From UBA1737 sp964541525 (GTDB lineage Bacteria > Bacillota_I > Bacilli_A > ML615J-28 > CAG-313), in assembly GCA_964541525.1 (NCBI GenBank), contig CAZIQF010000041.1, forward strand, positions 1 to 10,260: a stretch of DNA of 10,260 nt, written 5' to 3'. A program made the translations under genes and the position numbers. Positions 1-6,761 of this stretch are shown here, piece after piece. The notes under the pieces were generated by a model. The model worked only from the letters and a program-made list of their open reading frames with translations, was not told where the DNA came from and did no database searches. Within the stretch, counting starts at the first letter, position 1. Each line of letters opens with the position of its first letter.

Positions 1-19
1 GATATTAGTTCATTATCAA

Positions 20-48
20 TTAAAATATTTATGAACAATTTATATTAT
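20..48 (+). promoter_or_regulatory. Weak candidate promoter upstream of the asparaginase gene
   Basis: A -35-like TTAAAA (20-25) lies 17 bases before a -10-like TATTAT (43-48). Both are poor matches to the sigma-A consensus in DNA where such matches arise by chance. Just downstream, at 77-92, is a perfect 16-bp palindrome (TAATAAATATTTATTA) that could be an operator, or simply AT-rich chance. No other gene or partial gene is visible in bases 1-112. Confidence 0.22.
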
Positions 49-112
49 ACGAGGAAGGAATACTAATCCTATAAAATAATAAATATTTATTAAAAATAAA
101 AATGGAGCTATT

Positions 113-1117
113 ATGAAAAAAATACTGATGATTACAACAGGCGGTACTATTGCATCTATTCAAACTAATGATGGTCTAATTCCGGGAATTGATGGTGATA
201 AATTGCTTACATATTTACCAGAAATAAAAGATATGTGTAAAGTTGATGTAGTAAATTTATTTAATTTAGATAGTACAAATGTTTATTATAAACACTGGTT
301 AATGTTAACTAATCAAATTAAACAAAATTACGAAGCATATGATGGTTTTATTATTTGCCATGGTACGGATACAATGAGTTATACTGCTAGTGCTTTATCA
401 TATTTAATTCAAAATTCTGAAAAGCCAATCGTTTTAACTGGTGCTCAAAAACCGATTAACCTAGAAATTAGTGATGCAAAAACGAACTTATTAGATAGTT
501 TCACTTATGCTTGTGATGATATGTCGTCGGGTGTTGTTTTGATTTTTAATGGAAACGTGATATTAGGGACAAGAGCGAGAAAATATCGAACTAAATCATT
601 TGATGCCTTCAGAAGCATAGATTATCCTTTGATTGGTATTGTAAAAGGTGGACAAGTTATTCATTATATTACTGATTTAAAGAAAAATACCCAATTTTAT
701 CAAAATCTCAATCCTAATGTGGGACTATTGAAATTAATTCCTGGATGTAATGCTGATATTTTAGAATTTATGTTAGAAAAATATCAAGCGATTATTATTG
801 AATCTTTTGGTGTAGGTGGTCTTCCTACTTATGAAAATCATGATTTTAATCAAGTTATTTCAAAGTATACAAAATTAGGTAAAATTATAGTAATGACTAC
901 TCAAGTACCTAATGAGGGAAGTGATATTGCTATTTATAGCGTAGGACATTATTTAAAAGCAAATCCTCATGTTTTAGAGGCGTATGATATGACAACTGAA
1001 GCAGTAGTGACCAAAATGATGTGGATTTTAGCAATAACTAATAATATTGATGAAATCAAAACATTATTCTATCAAACGATTAGCAATGATATATTATTTA
1101 AAAGAGACTTTAAATAA
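113..1117 (+). CDS. ansA: Type I (cytoplasmic) L-asparaginase
   Basis: Hydrolyses L-asparagine to L-aspartate and ammonia in the cytoplasm. At 334 residues it matches the usual length of the bacterial asparaginase/glutaminase family. The N-terminal signature TTGGTIAS (8-15) supplies the nucleophile Thr12, and HGTDT (83-87) supplies the second Thr-Asp pair, Thr85 and Asp86. A Lys at about 161, in the RTKSFDAFRS segment, fits the conserved family lysine. The GAQKPI segment (110-115) and TRARKYRTKSFDAF are typical of the type I, AnsA-like branch. There is no signal peptide, which argues against the secreted type II enzyme. The start is ATG 113, with GGAG at 104-107 five bases upstream. The next gene follows after 63 bases with no terminator between, so the two may be cotranscribed. 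The family is certain; the choice of ansA over a generic asparaginase name is likely. Glutaminase side activity cannot be judged. Confidence 0.95.
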   Translation: MKKILMITTGGTIASIQTNDGLIPGIDGDKLLTYLPEIKDMCKVDVVNLFNLDSTNVYYKHWLMLTNQIKQNYEAYDGFIICHGTDTMSYTASALSYLIQNSEKPIVLTGAQKPINLEISDAKTNLLDSFTYACDDMSSGVVLIFNGNVILGTRARKYRTKSFDAFRSIDYPLIGIVKGGQVIHYITDLKKNTQFYQNLNPNVGLLKLIPGCNADILEFMLEKYQAIIIESFGVGGLPTYENHDFNQVISKYTKLGKIIVMTTQVPNEGSDIAIYSVGHYLKANPHVLEAYDMTTEAVVTKMMWILAITNNIDEIKTLFYQTISNDILFKRDFK

Positions 1118-1180
1118 AAAAATTTGAAGTTATGTAAAAAAATAAAATGATGGAGTAATAATATTGACAGGAGAAAATGT

Positions 1181-2101
1181 ATGAGTTACCTAAAAAGTAT
1201 TAATGAATTATATCCAGTTAGAAAAACAACAACAGAAAAAGAACAATTTAGACAATATGTCATTGAAGAAGTAGAAAAAGCAAAACAAGGAGTAACAATC
1301 GAGGTTTTTGAACAAAAACACCATAATATTATTATCGGTAATCTTGAACGTGCAAAAGTTATTTTTACAGCACATTATGATACACCTGCGATGTCGCTAA
1401 TTCCTAATTTAATAATGCCAAGAAATTTAGTGTTTTGTTACTTTTATCATTTTGGATATCCAATTTTATTAGCTTTAATATCGTTATTAATTGCAGTAGA
1501 AATAAAAAATATATTAGCTTTTAATCAAACTTTATTAGCCATAGTATATATAGCTATTTATTTGTTTTTGTTCATCTTATGCAATCGTACATTTAAAAAT
1601 AAACATAATGCAAATGATAATACATCAGGTGTTGCTTTAATATTAGAATTAATTAAAAGAAAAAATCAAGAAGATGTTGCATATATTTTATTTGATAACG
1701 AAGAAAAAGGATTACTTGGTTCTAAAGCTTTAAATAAAAAATATCACGACATTTTAGATCAAAAATTAATTATTAATTTAGATTGTATTGGTGTTGGCAA
1801 TAATGTAATTATTATACATAAAGAAGATGCATGCAAATTAACGACATATAAGACGTTGAAAACAATACTGAAAGATACAACTAATTATCGATGTTTTTAT
1901 TATCCTAAGAAAACTAGCAGTTGTAATTCTGATTACAAAAATTTTAAATGTGGAGTTGGTATTATGACATGTAAAAAGGCTAAAATCCTAGGCTTTTATA
2001 CATGGAGAATTCATACTAATTTTGATACAATTGCTAGTGAAGAAAATATTGAATTTATCGCTGATAGTTTAGAAACATTTATTAATGAAATCAATGGCTA
2101 A
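1181..2101 (+). CDS. M28-family-like zinc peptidase with an inserted transmembrane hairpin
   Basis: The probable metal and catalytic residues of an M28 aminopeptidase appear in order: AHYDTP (His65, Asp67), NANDNTSG (bridging Asp146), DNEEKGLLGS (catalytic Glu174, metal-ligand Glu175), NLDCIG (Asp201) and RIHTNFDT (His278). The family normally hydrolyses N-terminal residues of peptides using two zinc ions. There is no signal peptide. Two hydrophobic helices (about 93-110 and 116-134) sit between the His-x-Asp motif and the bridging Asp, where ordinary M28 enzymes have a much shorter connection. A helical hairpin would leave both halves of the catalytic domain on the same side, probably cytoplasmic. 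AGGAG at 1169-1173 fixes the start at ATG 1181; an overlapping ATG at 1177 is out of frame. It lies 63 bases after ansA and ahead of a strong terminator, so it is the last gene of its unit. Substrate unknown. Confidence 0.85.
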   Translation: MSYLKSINELYPVRKTTTEKEQFRQYVIEEVEKAKQGVTIEVFEQKHHNIIIGNLERAKVIFTAHYDTPAMSLIPNLIMPRNLVFCYFYHFGYPILLALISLLIAVEIKNILAFNQTLLAIVYIAIYLFLFILCNRTFKNKHNANDNTSGVALILELIKRKNQEDVAYILFDNEEKGLLGSKALNKKYHDILDQKLIINLDCIGVGNNVIIIHKEDACKLTTYKTLKTILKDTTNYRCFYYPKKTSSCNSDYKNFKCGVGIMTCKKAKILGFYTWRIHTNFDTIASEENIEFIADSLETFINEING

Positions 2102-2128
2102 GCTAATTAGATATTTAATTGATGATTG

Positions 2129-2159
2129 AAATTCCATTATTTGTTAATGGAATTTTTTT
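2129..2159 (+). terminator. Intrinsic terminator after the M28-like peptidase gene
   Basis: A perfect 11-bp stem (AAATTCCATTA at 2129-2139 pairing with TAATGGAATTT at 2145-2155) has a 5-base loop and runs into a T-tract ending at 2159. It starts 27 bases past the stop codon at 2101. It closes the asparaginase/peptidase unit. Confidence 0.9.
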
Positions 2160-2343
2160 GTTTCTGATAAAAAATGTCACATAATGTAATTCCTAATTGT
2201 TTTATATAATGTAAAATCTACAATGCTATTTTTAAATAAATAGGAAATAATAGTTTATTAATTTGCTTGATAAATAATGATGCTGCAATAAAAAATAATA
2301 TCGATAAATGAATTTTAAAATGTTGTCTTTAATTGTATTTGGC
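2160..2343. other. Gene-free AT-rich spacer
   Basis: This is part of a gap of about 400 bases between the peptidase gene and the ABC operon. I see no reading frame with a convincing ribosome binding site, no tRNA-like fold and no recognisable riboswitch. A TATAAT occurs at 2205-2210 but has no acceptable -35 at the right distance. The promoters that plausibly serve the next operon lie in the downstream half of the gap. Confidence 0.5.
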
Positions 2344-2372
2344 TTTATTTATAAGTGTAAATATGTTATAAT
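2344..2372 (+). promoter_or_regulatory. Candidate extended -10 promoter (distal) of the ABC operon
   Basis: TATAAT at 2367-2372 is preceded by TG at 2364-2365, giving an extended -10 element. The -35 position (TTTATT, 2344-2349, 17-base spacer) is weak, as extended -10 promoters tolerate. Initiation near 2379 would give a 5' leader of about 120 bases before the ABC gene. Confidence 0.5.
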
Positions 2373-2438
2373 ATTAAAAATATACTAAAAATCATATGCT
2401 TTCTAATGAGTAAAAAATGCTTTATGTAATTTTAACTA

Positions 2439-2467
2439 TTGAAAAAAAAGCACAAATAGTATAAAAT
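2439..2467 (+). promoter_or_regulatory. Candidate proximal promoter of the ABC operon
   Basis: TTGAAA (2439-2444) and TAAAAT (2462-2467) are separated by 17 bases. Initiation would fall near 2474, leaving a short leader that contains the GGAG at 2492-2495. It may act together with, or instead of, the extended -10 promoter about 95 bases upstream. Confidence 0.45.
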
Positions 2468-2502
2468 ATAAGAGATTATTATGAAAAATATGGAGAAAAA
2501 AT

Positions 2503-4629
2503 ATGGAAAATGTTAAAAAACTAAATAAAATTCACTTATTTAGTAGTAACATAAAAAGAAATTGGTACAGTATTATTCTTGTTTTAGTTTTTATTACAAG
2601 ATTGTTCTGCTATGAAGAAAAGATTAGTGGGTATATTGAACTTAATAGCTATATTGGTTCACCATTATTGACTGCTTTAACTTTAATTGTTCTATGGATG
2701 CAGTACGCATGTGTAATAGCGGTCATTATGAAACCTTTTTTCAAAATCAAAGTAATTGATGATATTGTCAGGTTTATTTGTCCGATTGTATTTATCCTTA
2801 ATCTAGTTTTGATAAAACCAATTATGAAACTATTTGTTGGTGAATTTGAATTAAATACGCTGCTAATCGTTTATCTTTTAGAAAGTTTAATAGCGTTAAG
2901 TATTAGTTTAATTAGTTTAATTAAAAATTTATCAAAGACTAATCTTAAGAGTTTATTACAAATGTTTTCGATTTTTCTACTAATGATGGTATGTGTGATG
3001 CCTTCATATATGCCTCAATTTATGTTTGGCTATGGCAATCCGACAATTATTGTAAATGATATAACTTTTGCTCATCGAGTAATGCTTTATATTGGAATTA
3101 TCGTTCCAGTTTGTATGTATTTTATTCTAAGAAATAAAGATGAAGCGGTTATTAGATTTACTCTAATTTATTTGGCTGTTGGAACGCTGGTTACTTTTGT
3201 CAGAAAGTATAATTACACTGATTTTTCTGAACCTTGGAATTGGCCATTTCATTTATGTAATACAGCGATGTTTATTATACCGCTTTGTTTAATCTTTAAA
3301 TTGAATAAATTATTTTATTTTACTTATTTTATTAATGTATTAGGAGCACTACTTGCGATGCTAATGCCCAATTATCCTGATTCGACAAATATTATGTCGA
3401 CAAGAATATTTGAGTTTTGGTATAATCACTGGATTGCTTTCTTTATGCCACTCTTAATTGTTGCGTTAAAACAATTTAAAAGGCCTAAACTCAAAGAATT
3501 TTACTGGTCGATGGTTTGGTTCTTTGGCTATTTTGTATTAGTTTTAATATTGAATGTAGTGTTTGAAGCAAATGGTCATAAAGTTGATTTTTTCTTTATC
3601 AATAGTAATTTTATTGCAGATAAATTAGGAACTTGGGCGGAAAATATATTTAATATATCAGCGACTATTTCACTTGGTGGTAAAGATTTGGTTTTTCATC
3701 CAGTTTATCAACTTCTATTTTTCTTAGTTTATGTAGCACTAGGACTTGGTGTTTGGTTTGTATATTCTGAATTCTTTAGAATTGCTGAAGATCATGCCAA
3801 TTTACATGTAAAATTACAAAAAATCAATCAATATGAACTTGCTTTAGCATCAAAGCTAGATGCAACTAGAAAGGAAGAACTTATGAATAGTGAATTAAAG
3901 GCTTCATTAGAATTAAAACATTTTTCAAAAAAATATGCTACTAGTAATGTGTTTGCGGTAGAAGATGCTAATTTAGAAGTCCATGCAGGAGAAATTTTTG
4001 GCTTTTTAGGGCCAAATGGTGCAGGGAAATCAACAATTATTAAAAGTATTGTTGGAATTCAACCAATTACATCTGGTAACATTGAGATATGTGGGATTGA
4101 TGTACAAGGTGAACCGGTACTTGCAAAATATAATATAGGGTATGTTCCCGATCATTATGCTTTATATGAAAAATTAACTGGACGTGAATACATTAACTAT
4201 ATAGCGGATATTTACGAAGTATCAATTGAAGATCGTAACGAACGTATTGAAAAATATATTAAACTATTTGAATTAGAACATTCGATTGATAGTAAAATGA
4301 AGACATATAGCCATGGTATGAAACAAAAAATTACGATTATGGCTGCACTTGTTCATAATCCTAAAGTGTGGATTTTAGATGAACCTTTAACTGGTCTTGA
4401 TCCTAATAGTATTTATCAGGTTAAAGAATGTATGAAGCAACATGCAGCAGAAGGTAATATTGTTTTCTTTAGTTCACATATTATTGATATTGTTGAAAAA
4501 TTATGCCAACGAATTGCAATCATTAAAAAAGGTCATATTCAATGCGTAAAAACAGTTGAAGAAATTGAACAAAGTGGTAAATCACTAGAACAATTTTATT
4601 TAGAAGTTATTGATGCTAAAGAGGAGTAA
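2503..4629 (+). CDS. Fusion of a polytopic YwaF/TMEM164-like membrane region and an ABC transporter ATPase
   Basis: This 708-residue protein has two parts. Residues 1-425 hold about 10-12 hydrophobic segments. The core at about 190-425 carries PWNWPFHLCN (His250, Cys252), followed by a proline-containing LMPNYP and then a conserved-looking YNHW (His309), an arrangement that resembles the YwaF (TIGR02206)/TMEM164 family. After a charged linker (about 426-467) comes a complete ABC ATPase: Walker A GPNGAGKST (503-511), a signature-like SHGMKQK (603-609), Walker B VWILDEP (622-628; Asp626, Glu627), D-loop GLDP and switch His659. The usual Q-loop Gln is absent: YVPDH (547-551) is found instead, recalling EcsA-like ATPases. 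The ATPase should energise the permease encoded 3 bases downstream. The start is ATG 2503, with GGAG seven bases upstream. The ATPase call is certain; the YwaF call rests on motif resemblance and is moderate. Confidence 0.88.
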   Translation: MENVKKLNKIHLFSSNIKRNWYSIILVLVFITRLFCYEEKISGYIELNSYIGSPLLTALTLIVLWMQYACVIAVIMKPFFKIKVIDDIVRFICPIVFILNLVLIKPIMKLFVGEFELNTLLIVYLLESLIALSISLISLIKNLSKTNLKSLLQMFSIFLLMMVCVMPSYMPQFMFGYGNPTIIVNDITFAHRVMLYIGIIVPVCMYFILRNKDEAVIRFTLIYLAVGTLVTFVRKYNYTDFSEPWNWPFHLCNTAMFIIPLCLIFKLNKLFYFTYFINVLGALLAMLMPNYPDSTNIMSTRIFEFWYNHWIAFFMPLLIVALKQFKRPKLKEFYWSMVWFFGYFVLVLILNVVFEANGHKVDFFFINSNFIADKLGTWAENIFNISATISLGGKDLVFHPVYQLLFFLVYVALGLGVWFVYSEFFRIAEDHANLHVKLQKINQYELALASKLDATRKEELMNSELKASLELKHFSKKYATSNVFAVEDANLEVHAGEIFGFLGPNGAGKSTIIKSIVGIQPITSGNIEICGIDVQGEPVLAKYNIGYVPDHYALYEKLTGREYINYIADIYEVSIEDRNERIEKYIKLFELEHSIDSKMKTYSHGMKQKITIMAALVHNPKVWILDEPLTGLDPNSIYQVKECMKQHAAEGNIVFFSSHIIDIVEKLCQRIAIIKKGHIQCVKTVEEIEQSGKSLEQFYLEVIDAKEE

Positions 4630-4632
4630 TCT

Positions 4633-6306
4633 ATGAAAAGCTTAAAATCTTTAGTATTGATGCAACTGAAAGATAAAATTGACTTTACAATAACTAAAGA
4701 TAGAAAACAATTGTTAAGATTGTTGGCCTTATCATTAATTAAATTTATTGCAATAACAGCTATTGTTTTCTTAATCTTATATTTATGTGTCCAATTCATC
4801 TTTACTCATGATGAAACACCACAAGTATTAATTTTAGTTCTTGCTTTTATGTTGATTTTATCTACAATTTCATGTACTGCGCAATTGATGAAAAATTTAT
4901 ATTTTGCTGACGATAACCGGGTATTGATTACCTTACCAGTAGCCGCAAATAAGATTTTTATTTCAAAAATCATTGTATATTATTTGTACGAACTTAAAAA
5001 GAGTTTCTCTTTCTTAATTCCGATAACACTATCAGGAGTGATTCTATTAATTACAAAAGGTCTTTGTAGTGTTACTGCTGCTATTTGGATGTTTATCCCA
5101 ATGCTGTTTATTGTAATGTTGCCAGTTTTAATTGGCGGACTTCTTTCAATTCCAGCAATGTTTATTTATCGATTCTTAAAGAAATATTCAATTCTTGAAG
5201 TTGTTTTATTTGTGATATTATTGATTGTCGCATCTTCAGTAATTGTTCATTTAATTAATTTAATTCCAGAAAACATTGATCTTCAAAATCAATGGCCAAT
5301 TATTAAAGAAGCAATTAGAAGTTTTTTAAAAGCAGTAGAGCAAAAATTGTTTGTATTTAGTCATTTATTATATTCGATTATTGGTAGTCAGGAAAACCTT
5401 AAATATTCGTTTAAATTAATCAATTTTATTGAATTTGGTGTAACTGTATTAGCTGATGTGGTGTTATTTATTTTAGTTTATTTTATTTCCCGTCCATTTT
5501 TCTTTAATATGATGTCAAAAAACTTTGAAATTAAGAAAAATAAAATTGAAGCAAAAGAAAATAAAAAGCGTGGAAAATATGCTACATTCATCCATAAAGA
5601 ATTTACAATTAATCTAAGAACAATGAATATTTCAGTTAATTATTTAATTGTATATATTATTGTTCCAATCCTTATTTTGTTCTTAAATGCGATGTATAAA
5701 GCGATGGATACAAGAAGATTGGGTGATTTATTAATTTATGCATTTAATATCTTATTAATTTGTCTACCATTCTTAGCATCTAATGCTTTAGTTGCAACAT
5801 ATTATAGTCACGAAGGAAGAACTGGCTATTTAAAAAAGACTAAACCGATTTATGCACTATATCCCCTTATTACAAAAATGTTTTTTAATGCAGTATTCTC
5901 TGTTCCTGCGATATTTATTACTGTTATTGTTTTTGGAGTATCGGTAAAATTTTCAATAATTCAAATGATTATTATGGGTTTCGCAATCCTATTATTACAT
6001 CTTGGACATATGATCTTTAGTGCAATGTTGGATATAATGAACCCACAAAATGAACAATACGCAACAACTGGTGAAACTTTTGATAATCCAAATGAAAATA
6101 AATCAACAATTTATGCGTTTGTCATATCGTTTGTTTATGCACTTATAGCGTATAAATTATTATCAGAAAGTAGTATTGGTGGCGATATAAGCGATTTAAC
6201 ATTTGGCATGATAAAGTTATTATTTATTAGTTTGGGCTATTTAGGCTGTACGCTTATGATGTTTATTAAACGTATTAAAGCTTTCTATTACGAAATTCAG
6301 GGGTGA
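4633..6306 (+). CDS. ABC transporter permease, ABC_tran_2-like putative exporter subunit
   Basis: A 557-residue integral membrane protein with about 12 hydrophobic segments in two halves, separated by a charged cytoplasmic stretch (about 296-330). Each half has a related motif in which a charged segment precedes a Pro and then a Lys-led helix: ADDNRVLITLP (92-102) and HEGRTGYLKKTKP (393-405). This pattern, together with the polar DIMNPQNEQ segment (467-475), fits the large two-repeat permeases of Gram-positive exporters (Pfam ABC_tran_2, PF16949). It has no ATPase motif of its own, so the fused ATPase encoded 3 bases upstream is its natural partner. Its ribosome binding site (GAGGAG, 4621-4626) lies inside the end of that gene, suggesting translational coupling. 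It ends in TGA at 6304-6306, which shows that TGA is a stop in this organism. Substrate unknown. Confidence 0.85.
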   Translation: MKSLKSLVLMQLKDKIDFTITKDRKQLLRLLALSLIKFIAITAIVFLILYLCVQFIFTHDETPQVLILVLAFMLILSTISCTAQLMKNLYFADDNRVLITLPVAANKIFISKIIVYYLYELKKSFSFLIPITLSGVILLITKGLCSVTAAIWMFIPMLFIVMLPVLIGGLLSIPAMFIYRFLKKYSILEVVLFVILLIVASSVIVHLINLIPENIDLQNQWPIIKEAIRSFLKAVEQKLFVFSHLLYSIIGSQENLKYSFKLINFIEFGVTVLADVVLFILVYFISRPFFFNMMSKNFEIKKNKIEAKENKKRGKYATFIHKEFTINLRTMNISVNYLIVYIIVPILILFLNAMYKAMDTRRLGDLLIYAFNILLICLPFLASNALVATYYSHEGRTGYLKKTKPIYALYPLITKMFFNAVFSVPAIFITVIVFGVSVKFSIIQMIIMGFAILLLHLGHMIFSAMLDIMNPQNEQYATTGETFDNPNENKSTIYAFVISFVYALIAYKLLSESSIGGDISDLTFGMIKLLFISLGYLGCTLMMFIKRIKAFYYEIQG

Positions 6307-6310
6307 TAAT

Positions 6311-6745
6311 ATGAAAAAATCGGTTATTTTAGCAATTAGCGTAATTTATATTCTTGCAATTGTTGTTGTAGGATTTATAGGTATGAAAATGAAAGCATAC
6401 AATCCGACAATTTATGTAGAATCGATTACATGCATATCAGATGGTTATAAAGAATATCCTGATGATCAAAATAATGCTGATGGTTATATTTCAACTGTAT
6501 ATAGTGAAGGGCTGAAGGTACTATTAAAATGTAAAATCAGTCCTGATAATGCAACATCTAAAAAACTAGAATATAATTATGATAAAACATCTCAAACCTT
6601 TAAATTGGTAGTTAATGAAGATGGTACTGCAACAATTGAATTTTTAAAAGGTGGTACTGCAACCATAACAATTAAAGCTACTGATAATACTGGTAAAAAA
6701 CTTGTAGTAAATATTATTGCTACAGATTTAAGTGGAATATTATAA
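6311..6745 (+). CDS. Small membrane-anchored protein with an Ig-like (BIG2-type) domain
   Basis: At 144 residues it has a short basic N-terminus and one hydrophobic segment (about 4-25). No lipobox and no clear signal-peptidase site follow, so it is probably an N-terminally anchored extracytoplasmic protein. The rest (about 33-140) is beta-rich. Its end, with VVNEDGTATIEFLKGGTATI (100-119) and then TIKATDN, has the Gly-Thr-Ala-Thr-Ile cadence of bacterial Ig-like group 2 domains. The start is ATG 6311. A GGGGTGAT ribosome binding site overlaps the permease stop codon, and only 4 bases separate the two genes, so coupled expression is likely. The context points to an accessory subunit of the exporter or a partner of the downstream lipoprotein. 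Function not recognised; the BIG2 call is moderate because no search could be run. Confidence 0.75.
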   Translation: MKKSVILAISVIYILAIVVVGFIGMKMKAYNPTIYVESITCISDGYKEYPDDQNNADGYISTVYSEGLKVLLKCKISPDNATSKKLEYNYDKTSQTFKLVVNEDGTATIEFLKGGTATITIKATDNTGKKLVVNIIATDLSGIL

Positions 6746-6761
6746 AAGGAAAGGAATAAAA

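Noticed and set aside
1124..1148. Promoter between the asparaginase and peptidase genes (TTGAAG and TAAAAT)
   Set aside because: The spacer is only 13 bases, too short for a sigma-A-type promoter.
2481..2516. An 11-codon reading frame overlapping the start of the fusion gene, a possible leader peptide
   Set aside because: It has no clear ribosome binding site (AGAG at 2471-2474 is weak), no amino-acid bias, and a stop inside the next gene. Chance is the simpler explanation.
6304..6306. TGA reassigned to Trp, as in Mycoplasma
   Set aside because: TGA ends the permease gene right before a well-placed ribosome binding site and ATG, and Trp codons in the window are TGG.
6732..6761. In-frame GTG at 6732 as the start of the lipoprotein gene
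   Set aside because: It would overlap the end of the Ig-like gene and put a charged 10-residue head before the signal peptide. ATG 6762 has a good ribosome binding site and gives a standard lipoprotein signal.
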